From the NCBI GenBank assembly GCA_037367405.1, contig JAZKJV010000684.1:930001-994000 (forward strand): a DNA stretch of 64,000 bases, written 5' to 3'. Under the pieces are notes generated by a model that saw only the letters and a list, made by a program, of their open reading frames with translations, had not been told where the DNA came from and searched no databases. A program made the position numbers and the translations under genes. Shown here piece by piece: positions 25,425-38,389 of this stretch. The stretch's first letter is position 1. Every line of letters starts with the position of its first letter. The DNA is from Ottelia alismoides. Its lineage: Eukaryota; Streptophyta; Magnoliopsida; Alismatales; Hydrocharitaceae.

Positions 25425-26175
25425 CCTTTCCCGAGGCGGATATGGTGCCTAGTCGGAGAGCATTGGGGTTGCGGGTTGCAACGTATGTGGTCCTTCCCAC
25501 TCTCGTCGGTACTGGCCATGACAGCAGGTAGGGCCGGGATAATGTCCGAAGGATTAAGATGTATTTTTCTAATTATTAAAATTCGAATTAATACGTATTT
25601 TGAGATATTACCATATATGTATTCAAGTAAAATAATCAAGTTTGATTGATTGAATTGGATTGATAATTATTTAATATGATTAAATTGATTATGTCCAATT
25701 GAAATACTCTAATATGATTAGAGCTAATAATTCCCTTGGAAGAATTAATTATGTGAATGTGATTCATGATAAATTAATTAAAATTTGATATGATATGGAG
25801 GATCACATAAGTGACATCCATGGTCTCCCGTCAAGGCGGAGGGTTCCGTCGCCAGGGATTGCATGTGGGAGACGCCTGTCCGAAGTGACAGCTCCTGTAT
25901 GCAAGCGCATCTGGGATCGGGCTCGTCGCTTCTCGAAAGAGTAAGGACGTATGCGTAGTGACCCCAATATCGGGTCCTCATATTATTGGGGCGATATTGG
26001 ATTGCGCATAGCGAGTTGTATTCCTGTTGACGGTTGGTTCAATTAATGACGGGTCAACATTGCCTTAGGGGTGGTGGGCCCGGGTGTTAAAGACCGAATT
26101 GGAGATGCAAGTTGGACTGCAAGGCGGAATGTGTTCCCGCTTCTTTTTATCCGAGTTGTAGGTTCTCATATTATT
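25425..26175 (+). other. GC-rich non-coding island, element 2
   Basis: Homologue of 14875-15545 read in the opposite orientation. It contains 'cccgaggcggatatggtgcc' near 25430 and 'ggtggtgggcccgggtg' near 26073. It lies between PBS and gag relic with no conserved reading frame. Confidence 0.6.
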
Positions 26176-27084
26176 GGGATGCAACAAAGATAAGGAAGGA
26201 GATACCAGATCTTGCTTGAGATATAATGGTAAGTATATCTCTTACATTGAAAGTGATTAAGGGAATGAACTTTCAATGTTGACATGGCAAGACACTTTGA
26301 TATAAAAATTCCTAAATCAAAGTAAAATATGTATATATAAATACATGCATTTATGCAAATTTCTTATTTCAGATAATCCTTCATTAAAACCCACTCAATG
26401 ATATACTCAATAATAACCAGTGAAATATCTTGGATTTGGACTCATGATCCAGATATTGTACTTGCAAATGGACACATAATGTATGTGGTTGCAATGTGCA
26501 AGTTTCCTCATAATATTGAGGAATGACAATTAAATAGATAATAGGACTACAACCCTAGGGTTTGTATGTCTCTATAGTCTTGGTATCATCAAATGCACTC
26601 TGGAAGTGACATGTTGATGATGATCATAATTGTCATATAATCCTTATAAAATCAATGAAGAATTAATGGCATACATATGTGCTCTTGACATTTAATCATG
26701 GATGACATGGTTCTCTGCATCATGTAGAATGGTAGCTCTATAAAGAGATGATGTATTCAAATTGTTTGAGTACCTACCTGAACCTATGTTTTATGAGTTT
26801 AGATGGATGTAGATGATGAGTGTCATTATTCTACTGTCTATACTCTAGTCATTCATGAAGCTTCATAGTATTCATATTGTGTGAATTTAATGAAACATGT
26901 ATAAATGTTGAAAAACTCTTACTTTGAATTCTTTTGAATTTAAAATAAGAGATCCTCTGTCTTGAGCAATGGTTGCTTATAGATAAAGGGAGCGCAATGG
27001 AAGCATGGGTTGGACCCAAGAAAGAAGGAAAGTCAAAAAGTTGACTGGACTTCCTGTGACTTCCATGTGACATCCAAAGAGTTG

Positions 27085-27140
27085 GATGAATGCAAATACT
27101 GCAATAAGTTGATGTGTTGATAGTATGACTATCAAGTCTG
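27085..27140 (+). pseudogene. gag zinc-knuckle relic, element 2
   Basis: It encodes C-K-Y-C-N-K-L-M-C followed by stop-stop (TGATAG, 27118-27123) and YDYQVCL, aligning with the end of a copia gag CCHC knuckle. Element 1 shares the two stops. Confidence 0.6.
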
Positions 27141-27629
27141 TCTAGAATCCTTAGAAAAAGACTCGGATGGAGCATCAGAATAATCTACATAAATCATTGA
27201 TATTGACTTACTTATTGAATAAGATAAAGTCAAATAATTGTATCTCAATCTTCTGATGACATTCGCAATGGTTGCATATGTTTTAGAAGACTGGAAAATT
27301 TGGTCTTAAAGGTTTATAGTTGTCCACATGAATATTGATGCAATTGTTGCAACAATCTCTGTTGATTAATAGACTTTGTTAATTTCAGTGGGAGAGCCCT
27401 TAGTCGTAGAGAATGTCTCTATGACCTAGATATAAGAATACACTCATTGTTTGTTCTAAATGTTGGAAATAAACATGAATTCTGAGATAGAACTATCATA
27501 AAGAGTTATGATGAAGATATTTCAGATAGTAATCTAAAATCTAGTGGACTCCACGTAAATTATAAAAATTAATGAATGGTTCATTAACATTTCTGAATAC
27601 TGAAATTAAACCTTAAGATCAATAGGAGG

Positions 27630-28270
27630 ATGAAGATCATTTGACAATGATCTAGCATCAAGCCTTGGACATTTGTCTATTGATTTGATCAATAGAATAG
27701 TAAGAGATGAAACTTTAGAATGTCTAAAATTTCAAAACTTACATACTTATGAATATTGTATTCAAGGTAAAAATGTCCAATACACCCTTCTTCGGGAATG
27801 GTGTAAGATGCCAAGGTATTCAGGATCTCATACATATTGATGTATGCGGATCATCTATATCATAGTAAACATTGTGGATATGTGATATCTATTGATGATT
27901 ATGTATGATATGAGATTTCTTCTCTTCATCTAAGAAACTTTTGAAATGTTCAAAGATTTCATTAATTTTGGTTTAGAACCAAAGTTTTAAGGAAGATAAA
28001 ATGAATTTGATCTAATCTAGGTAGCAAGTACCTACTAGATAAATTCGAAGAATACCTTATGGAGATATGAATATCATTTCTATCTCAAACCTCCTAACAC
28101 ACCTTAACTCAAAAGAGTTATAGGTAGATACAATTAGATCATATGTGACATGATCTTATCAATGTTGAATTTTTAGCATAATTATCCCTTAGTTTCCAGG
28201 TATATATGTGTAGTAGAGACTACAATGTATATCCTCAATAAGGTTCCATGTATATTGGAATCTAGCACTT
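27630..28270 (+). pseudogene. copia zinc-binding and integrase relic, element 2
   Basis: RDETLECLKF, then Y-E-Y-C-I-Q-G-K (27745-27775) are seen before a frameshift. Further on, in changing frames, FEEYLME, SQTS..HTLTQK (compare copia 'SQLTPPGTPQ') and ETTMYILNKVP (about 28213-28250; compare 'ET-A-x-Y-I-L-N-x-V-P-S-K'). Multiple stops occur throughout. It precedes the reverse transcriptase, as in copia elements. Confidence 0.78.
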
Positions 28271-28619
28271 GAGAGTGCTGCCTTCATTAGGAAAATAAAG
28301 GATGGTATTGGATACCTACTTTATGACCTTGAGATTCTTAAAATATCTCATCTCCGAGAATGTGATTCTTAGAGGTGAGACTCTTGAGAATCAAGATAAA
28401 TGAAGTATAGGAACTCATTTTCTTTGAGAAGATAATGAGACTCCTGAAATTGGAAACTAAAAGGACAATTAAAGATGAAACACTAATACCTCTTCAAATG
28501 AGTTTGAGGATGGATTCCATGTGTTAGAGAAATCTGACCATGATCGAACTTCATGTGATGAAGCTTCTGAAGATCATAGCATGGATAGATGGATAGCAAT
28601 AAAAGTCTAATGTAGACTT

Positions 28620-29510
28620 CATATACAAGTGTTGTATATGGACCCTCGAGGATCCACCTATATGGGTAAGACCTGTAAAAGGTGTAAATGGATCTTCAAG
28701 AGACAGGGAACCTGATGAGAAGGTAGAGACCTTCAAAGCACGGTTTGTAGCCATGAGCTACACACTGGAAGAGAAGACATTGCTTGCAATGAGACTTGTT
28801 TTTCGGTGACCATGCTTAAAACCATCAGAATATTACTAACCTTAGCTACACAACTTGACTATTGCATCTTCAATATGTAAGTCAATATTGCATTCCTCTA
28901 CGAATACCTCTTTGAGGATATTCACATGAAGTAGCCCCAGGGCTTCATGGTTGAGGAAAGCAAGGTGTGCAAGCAAAGGAATCCATCTATGGACTCAGAT
29001 AAGCTTCTTAAAGTTGGATCATAAGATTTGATGAAATTATAAATGTTATGATTTCAGATAGAATCTTGATAAACCATATGAAGCTTAGTGGGAGTGCTTT
29101 TGTGTTCATCGTGCTAAATGTAGATGATATCCTAATCATTTAAAAATGATATAAGGATAAGAATTAGTGTTTTTATAATCTGGTTGTTCCATAACTTGAA
29201 ATAAGATTTCAAAGATGCCTCTCAGATCTTAGTTCTGAAGTTGTTCAGAAGCAAAGAGAAGAGGATAATGGGACTGTCACATTTGTAGTACACCTTGGAC
29301 ATATTCTATTCATAGAGATTCCAAGAGAGGCTTCCAACCCTTAAGATATGGTACTGACCTATCTAAAGGGATAGCACCTCAAAGAGTTGAGGAAGTGAAT
29401 GCTAGTACTGCTTGCCCTTGGGCATCAGTTCTGAGAAGCCATGTGTGTGCTAGATGTGTACAAAAGCCAGATGGCTGCTATACAGTGGGAGTAGTAAACT
29501 GTTACTAATC
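28620..29510 (+). pseudogene. copia reverse transcriptase (RVT_2) relic, element 2
   Basis: REPDEKVETFKARFVAMSYT (28700-28760) is the start of RVT_2. VLNVDDILII (29115-29147) is the active-site region, with Asn in place of the usual Tyr of Y-V-D-D and a stop soon after. GIAPQRVEEVNAS and RCVQKPDG lie at 29370-29470 and correspond to the end of the domain. Stops at several points make it a pseudogene. Element 1 has the same Asn but has lost the Val-Asp-Asp. Confidence 0.85.
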
Positions 29511-29968
29511 CTACTATGGAAATAAAACACTTGGTTGCAGTAATAACAACAAAATCTTCATAGATGACAAGATTTTTTGAGATAGTGATCTCAAAGTTTT
29601 ATCTTCAAAAGTTTAAGACTTTATAGATAGTGATCTAAAAAGGTCTTAACTAAAGATACCTTAGGAGATAGATATCTCCAGAAATAAGGATATTCTTATA
29701 AGGATTATGGAAATACTGGTTATGATAATTGTTAAGATGTAGTGTCAAGGACACTATAACTAACAAGATTGAGTATTAGTTGCATAAGATGCAACATTCG
29801 CATTGGATGCGAGCACTGTTACTGGGGATATGCAAGTGCCGTAAAAGGACTTGGCGTAGTCTCGCGGGAACAGAGTGACTGATCAGCTTACCTAGCTATT
29901 TTCTAAATAGCCTATGATTGTCACATGAGTGTGAGTTTAAATGATTAGCCCATTAATGGCTCTTTGGG

Positions 29969-29980
29969 CTAGTGGGAGAT
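29969..29980 (+). other. Polypurine tract of element 2
   Basis: CTAGTGGGAGAT directly before the 3' LTR start TGTTGG. Confidence 0.85.
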
Positions 29981-32476
29981 TGTTGGAAATGCGAGCCCAC
30001 GGCGAGCCATTATGCAATAAATGTTATTGCACATATCATTCCCTGATCTGAAATGAAGAATGAATAATTTGTATAATAGGTCCCTTAGTACAATTAGGGT
30101 TATGTACCATGGCCATCTTAATAATCATACAGCTGTTGATTCAACTATTGAATCATAGAGGTTGGTGCTTGGATGAATATCTAAAGAGTTAGATTGAGGA
30201 CTCATCAAGCACCGTCAAATGATTACTAAGAGATGATCTCCAGCCTGAGTAGGAGATGGCAATCCTATCTCTGAAGGCTGATATCTGACCGACCTCTTGA
30301 TGCAGGTCCTCTGCATAGGAATAGAGATTCGGAGGTGTCAGATTAGTTAGGTCAAAGAGTTGACTTAACGAGATCGAGATAACCAAAGTCCTATATCATA
30401 TGTTGTCATGATATAGGCACGCATCCTCTGACCGGAGACAGATGTGTTACTATATGTCTGAGTGTGTACATTTGGCAGACCAATAGGTTGATGACCTAAG
30501 CAAGGTCTATACACCGGCGCGCTGGTGTGCATATAAGGGCATATGAGTAATACGATCTCTCAAAGGGATCATACAGGTTCAGTTACTGAACCGGAAGACA
30601 TGAGCTCACTCATGAGATATTGGGATGAATCAAATTCCATGCGCATGGTCGTCTCGCTTTGGAAGCTTGACTGAATTTGTAGGTTTGATATATACTTTTA
30701 GTATATGATCAAGACCTAGGTATGATATACACTTTTGGAAAGTGAATGATCGATACCAACTCCTAATGATCGAATGAGAAACTTATTGATAAAACCATGA
30801 AGTAGACAGTATAAAGTTGATCCGATACTTCGGGTTTAGTCTGAGTCTTCCAGTATGCAGGATGTGCAGGTATTGGGAATACCTGAGGGTGATTTGATCA
30901 TAAACGATTGTATAACCATGACGCTTCCATTCCTAGGGAGTGATGAAACGGGTCTGGATTTTAGTGACTCCTCTCAGTAGAGAAGTGATCTGATCTTGGT
31001 CCAAGTGTTGGACATTGATCTGAATGTGATTCAGATACAATGAGAAGATTAGATTTACGGTCTTGATTTAATCAAGCATCTATGGGAGGCCCGCGATCTG
31101 GATTTGAGATATGATCTCAATATCCATGTCACTATACGTGGAACAATACAATCGCCCTGTCCTTATCTCCAAGTATCTGAGGAGAAATAGCATTGTTCTT
31201 AAATGGTTTAAGAACAATTCCATAAGATCTAAGCAAAGAGAATTTGATAATTAAAAGTGTTTTAATTATCATGATGTATGAGAAATTATCCAATATGATT
31301 AAATGTGATTTAATTAGTTTGGATAAGAATAATGTGGATAGAGATATCCAATTATTCATGATATATTATAAAAGTGATTTATAATGTATTAGAGAGAGTT
31401 AATATGTGTTGATTAATTATGATGTGTATTGGATACACATTGTGTAATTAATTAACAATATGAATTACATGTTGTTTTGGGTTGTGAATATGATTCACAA
31501 TTTTTCCATGGCAAGATTGCAATATTCTCAAAGATAATTGTGAATTATTTTTTGAGAAATAAAACCCAAATAATTTTGTTGCAAATAAATAAGAGAGATT
31601 ACATGGAGATTTGCAATCTCATGGAGATTACAATCTCCATGCAATCTCATGGGCGGCACACCTTTCCTATATGGAAAGGGTGTGCGCCCACTTGGAAGGC
31701 ACATGGAGATGAAATCTCCATGTGTCTTCTCTCCTTATTTGTTGGGTTGATTTAGGAATGAATTATATTTGATTTTGTCAAATATATTTTAACCTAAATT
31801 TGTTGCTTTTGACAACAACAATCTTAGCCATTGGATGAACATAAATCAATCTCATCCATTGATTCTATGTGTCCCATGGATTGAGATCCATGGATCCCAA
31901 AACCCTATAAATAGAGAGGCATACTTGGCTCTCTCTTTACACATGCTATTGTAGCACAAACTCTCTCTCTCTTTCTCATATACACGACAACCCTTCTCTC
32001 CCTCTCTTCTTGGTGGCCGTCCACCTTGGTGGAGAGAAACGTCGACGCCCGCGCCATCGTGCTGCCGCTTCGACTCTCTGCGGTTCTTTGTCTTCTTGGA
32101 GTGCTTCACTCACGAAGGAGACGTTTGATCTCGTGCGACGAGATCAGGAGCAACCGCGCTTGGATCAACTTGGATTGCGAGGACACCGCGACTCATCTCC
32201 GCGCTCGCAAGCCGTTACTCCGACGATCGGACTTGAGACAGGAGGTCTCTTTTTGTAGAGACTCGATCAACCACGCTTCAAGAGGTATTGCATTATACTT
32301 GATGTGGTTATAGATGAAACGATTTAAGAATGGTTCTCGGATCATGTGGTTTCATCGGTTTAAAAATTTTAAAATTCCGCTGCTCCGAACAACTAGTATG
32401 ACTAGTCGTTCTTCGTCGTATTCGATACGACGATCACGCTTCCGTGATGCGCTTGAGGATTTCCCCATTTCCTTCA
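29981..32476 (+). repeat. Element 2 3' LTR (2496 bp)
   Basis: Offset exactly 8021 bp from the 5' LTR with about seven substitutions by eye. It has TATAAATA at 31906-31913 and the hairpin at 31651-31689. It is followed by target duplication CTTCG. Confidence 0.93.
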
Positions 32477-32481
32477 CTTCG
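32477..32481. repeat. Target site duplication, right, CTTCG
   Basis: Exact copy of 21955-21959. Confidence 0.9.
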
Positions 32482-33269
32482 ACTCCTCCGCCTCTTGCGG
32501 AGAAGTTGGCTGTGCTCCGACGAAGATGCTTCAACTCCGTCTCTCTAGCTCTGACCTAGTAGACCTCCTCTGAGCTTCCTGAGTGAACGTCGATGAAGAT
32601 GGAGGACCGGGGAGGATGCTGGGCATTCTGGAAGAGGCCTTCGACGCCTCTATGTCAGAGATGGTGCCCACGAAAGCTCCTCCGGCCAAGGCTCCGACCA
32701 ATGAGCATAGACACCTGTATACATTAGTATCTAGCCGAAGTATGCAAAGTGGGTGCGAAGTGAGTGGAATGGTGGGTCGTGGATGAAGAGATATGGAGCC
32801 TGGTGGTCTTCTCCTCTGGCGGAGCGAAGGTGAAGGTGGCAGAGGTGGTCGAGGTTGTGGAGAAGGCGGAGATGGTCATGGAATGGAGCGTGAAGATGGG
32901 GGTGATCTAATGAAGCCCGGTCGATGATCAATGGAGGATGAAAGCGTGTGTGGAGTCCTACATAATTAGAAGAAGATAGAGGAATGTACAAGGGGGAATT
33001 AGAGAGCTTACTTGAAACAATGGCGGAACGAGAGCTTGGGCTTGAGGTCCTCTGAGGGCCTCGGGTCATCGCTGGACTCCTGCAGCAACTGGGAGCATCT
33101 TGGCAAGGTGGAGCCATTGTAGACCTGGCTGTGAAGGTCAGGAGTCGACACCGGAGGTATCCTTCGTCGTGGCTCCTCAATCGATCCTCCCCCTGTCATG
33201 GGGAGGAGGAGAGGGGATGGGTGGAGCCCCATGTAAAGGTGGACAGGTTGTGAGGTGGACGGAGACGGT

Positions 33270-36200
33270 TGATGAACCTACATTTCATCATCTTTATTCT
33301 ATCATTTTGGCCGCAAAAACCCTGGCAAATACATGTAAGTACCCTTAATTCCCGCATTTTAGCATTCATGCATGTGCATGTAAATAGTGTACAAAATACA
33401 GTTTTTAAAGACAAAATTATAGAACAAAGAAAAGAAAAGAAAAAGAATAAAATATTGTAAATATTTTATGATTCGAACCCTCGAGACCTAGGCATCTCGA
33501 TGGCTAGGTCGACAAGGAATAAAGTAGGTGGAGATAAGGGCCAAAATACAATAAAATACCCTTTTATTTAATTCATTCTTTATTCATTTTGGAAACTATT
33601 TTTTATTCCACTTTTTATACCTCAAATAAAGAAACTTTTTCATAAAATTGTAGATAATTAAATAAAGAAAAATACAAAATTGATTTCACACAAAAATAGT
33701 GTACAGATAAAAAGTTACGATCTGAATAAGTTTCCAAAACCCCAACTTCCCAGACCTGTATCTCTCAAATAAAAACTTGAAATGTATCAAAATCACCTTT
33801 GATTGTATATAACTTTCAATAAGCTATTTAATGAAGGTGGTTTCATATTTTGCGGAGCTACGGTTTGAAAGTTGAGTTTTAGACCCCTATTGTATACTTG
33901 TACAGATTAAAATATTTATTTTATTTATTATTCATTATTTTTATAATGTTATAATTTTGTAAATATTATTTATATTGTATATGTATATTTAAATAAGAAT
34001 AAAAATACAAAGAAAACACAAAAATAAAATAGCTGCATATAATACATAATGAATTACCTATGTCTATACCTTTGTAGATTATATTTATTTATTTACTTGT
34101 ACAAAATACATCAAAAAAATAAAATAAAAATATATTTAAGTTCATAAAAATAAGTTATAAATTTACAAAAATGACAAACAAAAATAATAAAATTAAATAT
34201 ACAAAATAAAAATAAAATATTAAAATATATAGATAAATATACCTGTATATAAGCTATAAAAAGAAACTTGTAATTATTAATCTCGAAAAAATAAATAAAA
34301 ATCATAATAAAATAATAGAGAAAATAATAAACATTTTTTATTATATAACCTAAAATTAATTAGATCATTTACTATTTTTAAATGAATTTTTTTAATAATT
34401 TTCAGGGCTTTTTCCCGGTTGGTCCACGTGGACCAACCAGGTGGCGGTAAACGTTGACCTCGGTCAACTGAATGTCCTTCACCCTGCATCCTTGTCAGAA
34501 CATTGGTTTTGACCCCATTTCACGATTTGTTCGAGGTCAGTCCTTGCACTATCTCATGATACTCTCTTCACAACTTTTGGGCCTCGTTCATCGCTCTTTC
34601 ACGCCCAAGCTTCTCCTTGGGCTAATCACCAACGATTCGCCAGATCTCCTTCGATCTATGGAGCCGTTCACCAACCCTTCATATATGGACCCCTAACCTT
34701 CCTCATCGATTTTGAACCCTTTTTGACCAATCTTCTTCCTCCCCTTCGTGATCTACGGTGAGACGGAGGTGATAGCTCCATCTCCCACTTGTCAGGCGAG
34801 TCGAGGAGGTCTCCACCACCTCTGGCAAAGCTTGTCGTCGAGGTCCATTCTTAGGTGAACTTCACCTTTGAGATCCCTTTATTTCCCTATTTTTCTTTGC
34901 CTTTCTCGTTCGCCGTAGTCCTAGGATCAGAATCCCCTCTTTCTCTTCGCATTTCACCCATCGAATCACCCCGAACTCCACTTCGTCGGAACTAGCTCCA
35001 TCCTAGCTCCACTCTGCCGTACTCCGCCTTCATCTCCCCTGCTGGAGGGTCATGGCAGTTTTCCCGTGACCCTCTTGACCGTTTTGTGCAGGTCTTGAAG
35101 CATATTGCGTACCTGGGGCAAAATTTTGTGAGCTCGCCGGAGGTCCTTGGGGGTGCTCTGCTCCTCCACCTCCACCGGCGCGCTCCGGTGGCCGTCGCCA
35201 TCTTATGAAGCCACCAATCAATAGAGGACACCTGCAGGAAGCCACCGGACCCATTTTGAAGTCTTCATCGTCATGGAGGAGGAGCGGAGACGAGGAAGTT
35301 CGTCGGCCAAGACCTTCTTCCCCGTTCTTCGCCATCCCCTTCTGACCATCGGATCTCGGGCCTGCTCCAGATCGCACGGCCACCGTTGGAACGCGCAATG
35401 CCTCAACCATTGGATCATCCTAGGAAGATCTAATCCCAGCCGTCCTCGTGCGAACCGGTATCCGTCGTTGTATTGTCGACACGTGGCAAGTGAAAGAGTA
35501 CCAGCCGTTCGATCCGCGCCTTGGCCTGGGTATTTTGCACTTTCAACCTCGACCATTTTTGTATTTATTTAATATTTCAGAAACTTTCATATGTAGTTTA
35601 ATTATTTTGTATTATTTGCACTTCAACCCCCGTAGTTTCTCGTATTAACACTTGGGTCCCTATCCACGTCACCTCACGTGCCTGTACACGTGAGGGGCAT
35701 GGACATTTTGCAGAGGACTCCTTGCGGGTTTCCTTATTTCCATTCAGTAATGAAACTTTCTTTTTAAGTGTAATATTTTTGGAAAATTTGCAAAATAGTC
35801 CTCAGGTTTTTAGTATTTGTACATAGGTCCCTGTCAAGCGCGCGTGTCAACGCACGTGGGTTTGGCTATTTTGCAGAGATACGCCTGGGACTTTGGATAT
35901 TTGTGATTGGTCCTGAGATTTCATTAATTAGTTATAAATTTCTGGAAAAACTGCAAGTTGCCCCTGGACTTTTTACTATTTGCAAAAATGCCCTTGCTAG
36001 TAGTGTAGTTCCTCTTTGTTGTCTCTATTTATTTCATGCATATATAAAACTCTAAAAATTCCCAAAAAAATAATCATTATGTGCATGTTGCATTACTCTA
36101 CCACGTTATATTTTAAAATTGAATTTTTGTTGCATTTTAGTATTTATAAAAATTCAAAAATATGCATTTTCTTCACTATTTGCATTAGAAAATACATAAA

Positions 36201-36960
36201 AATTAGAAAAACTCTTTGAAAAATTCCAAAAAATCATATTTTGTTTGTTTCTGTGTGTTTTAACTTCAAGCCTAATATCCCTAAAAAATACAAAAAAATC
36301 CTAAAAATTGGAAAACCCCTAAAAACTTCATAAAAATTTATAAAATCTATAAAAAAAATCTAAAAATTGTGTTTTTTGTTCTTGAATTTTCTTTATTGCA
36401 TCACATTTAGTTTAAAATTAGTTTTGAAAAAATTTTTACTGTTTGATTTTTTATCTCCATTTTAATTTCGGTTAGTTATCTTAGTCACTATTTCAGTATT
36501 TTTGACTTTAAAAATGCCAAAAAATAGTAAAATATAGAAAAAGCGTAAAAACATTAGAAAAATATAAAAAAGCCCAAAAATACTTTATTTCCTATATTTT
36601 GAGTATTTTTACTTATTTTTATCTCTCTCTTCTCTCTTGTATATATACATATATCCTATATAGTTTTATTTCCGTATTAAAAGAAAAAGAAAATATAAAA
36701 AGAAAATACAAAATCAGTAAATTAAAAATCAAAATATAAAAATATAAAATCAGAAATAAATAAATATAATTTAAAACCCACAAAAATATCATTCATATAG
36801 ATAAACACATCACATTCATCCTTGTGCATTGATTTTCTGCTTGTTCCCTGTGTTCGACCTCTACATACTTGCTTCTATACACATCTTTTATGTAGAGTTA
36901 TAATAAATTTTAACTCCACATCTTGCTTTACCTTGTTTAATCATTGTTGTGGGTTAATTG
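33270..36960 (+). repeat. Plus-strand gypsy LTR-like block
   Basis: It shares order and phrases with 38390-41240 (e.g. aagaaagtagg(t/g)ggagat at 33520 and 38577; gaaagttgagttttagacccc against aaagttggctttcgg) and with 3553-7618. It has a CT/GC-rich leader-like stretch at 34480-35560, 'ggtcctgagatttc/ggtccctgtcaag' phrases, and an A-rich tail ending near ctgttcgacctctacatac-type sequence at 36850. The minus-strand frames of 126 and 112 codons at 35030-35556 overlap a plus frame and are low-complexity; I do not call them genes. Confidence 0.5.
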
Positions 36961-38389
36961 TTGACTGAATTATAGATTTCTAAGTGGTCAACGCATCGAT
37001 TGTGTTCCCATCTTGTGTGGAATACATGCCCGCATGAATTTTGGGTCCATCAACGGTGTATTTAAGAGTGGGAGAATGGCAGTTTCGATGATGGGGAAGG
37101 TGGTTCGCGTGGAGATTATGGAGCGAGGGGGAGTCCATCGTGGGGTGAGTGATGACTTGCGAGGAAGACTGGGGATCAGGCTGTGTCGTGGGGTAGTTCG
37201 CGAGTGGAGAGAGTAGTGGAGATGGAGAGGGAAATGGAAAGGGCGGAGAGGTTACGGGAAGTGGAGAACATAGGAGGGGGAGAGAGAGAGGACCAGAGGT
37301 AGGGGATGACTCCTCGGTTGTTGGATCTTACGATCCAACGGCTGAGATGTAGGCGCGAGTGGTCGTTGTGGATTAGATTTGGGAAGCGAGATCGAGGGGA
37401 GCAAGAGTCGACACGTGGCATGAGGAGATGAAGGCAGAAGCCAATGGCCATGGTGAGATTAGTGGATAGATCGGGCGGTGGAGATCAACTGTGTGAGTTA
37501 AAGGCTTGGATAGAGGGTACTGGAGAAGATCTGGCGGTGGAGAGGTCGCCACATGGAGGAAGGAGGTGAAGGTGGGAGCGAGCGGCCTAGATGCGATTTG
37601 GGGATGGATCAAACGGATGAAAAACTCCTTATGTACATGCTGCACCTTGTAGACATGCTATAAAAGTGTCTTAAAAATGTGCAAAAATGCAAAAACTCAA
37701 GGGGACAAGCCTGATTGAAAATAAAACCCATGCCAGAGCGTATATAGTTGAATAAGCAGTGCTTATGTATTCCACTATCTCATCTCATGGAAGCTTGCAG
37801 CTAGAGACTTAGCCACACTAGTTAAGCTCCAAGGGATACATGGATACACTGGCCACGATCCACTCTCTCATTTCCCCCTCTTCTTGAGCTAGTTGTACTT
37901 GAACTTAGAAGGGAATACATGCTCCTTGAGGAAAGAGTTGCTAGACTGGTGGATTGGAGTTATCTTGTCGAGGGAGGTTGTTTCTTTGTCGTTTTTGAGG
38001 TGGGGAGCTACATATCACTTACACGGTACAAGTAAAGATTCATAGTCACTAGAGTATGCGTATGTAGACTTGTTCTGACCTGGTTGTTAAGGAGACTTGA
38101 TCATAGAATTGTGGAACTTGAAGGCTATGAAGTCTTAAACCTGTTTCCCAATAAGGTTCCGCCAAATTAATAATCCAAAAGTCTGACCGGGCTCCATACT
38201 CTAATTTTATGAAGATAAGTTCGATAATCAACTTTGACTCTTCATTTTTCTTTTCCTTCTATTTCACATCTTTTTCAATTAAGTGTTTGCTAAAGGACTA
38301 GCAAAGGTAAAGTATAGGCGGATGATGAATCCATCATTCTCATTCTTTATTCTTTTATTTTAGCCATATCTTTTAGCAAAAACATATGT
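36961..38389 (+). mobile_element. Spacer between two gypsy LTR blocks, internal deletion product
   Basis: About 1.4 kb, with a purine-rich section (37010-37600) and a more even one to 38389. I see no PBS after 36960, no domain and no credible frame (37013-37216 and the two minus frames overlap). If the flanking LTRs are a pair, nearly all of gag-pol has been lost. Confidence 0.35.

Larger units (their letters stand above)
21960..32476 (+). mobile_element. Full-length Ty1/copia-type LTR retrotransposon, element 2 (non-autonomous)
   Basis: The element is 10,517 bp on the plus strand with LTRs 21960-24455 and 29981-32476 (2496 bp each), a tRNA-Met PBS at 24458-24470, a polypurine tract at 29969-29980 and target duplication CTTCG. 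It belongs to the same family as element 1 (LTR ends about 95% alike by eye) but to a different subfamily. Internal order: noncoding 5' stretch with a 174-bp tandem duplication and a GC-rich island, gag knuckle relic, integrase relic, RVT_2 relic. No intact frame exceeds about 110 codons. Confidence 0.92.
20824..33270 (-). repeat. Minus-strand gypsy LTR copy 2, interrupted by copia element 2
   Basis: Its parts are 20824-21959 and 32482-about 33270. It is homologous to copy 1 up to about 32870, then continues alone. The region 32731-33180 on the minus strand is open for 149 codons, the longest frame in the window; its His/Ser/Pro-rich product resembles nothing known and lies in LTR U3, so I do not call a gene. 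The outer boundary is uncertain, because plus-strand gypsy sequence seems to begin near 33270. Confidence 0.6.

Noticed and set aside
32731..33180. 149-codon open frame, the longest in the window (minus strand)
   Set aside because: It lies in the U3 part of a gypsy LTR, its composition is low-complexity His/Ser/Pro, and no domain is recognisable.
35030..35556. Minus-strand frames of 126 and 112 codons in GC-rich DNA
   Set aside because: They overlap each other and a plus-strand frame; GC-rich leader of an LTR gives long chance frames; no known domain.
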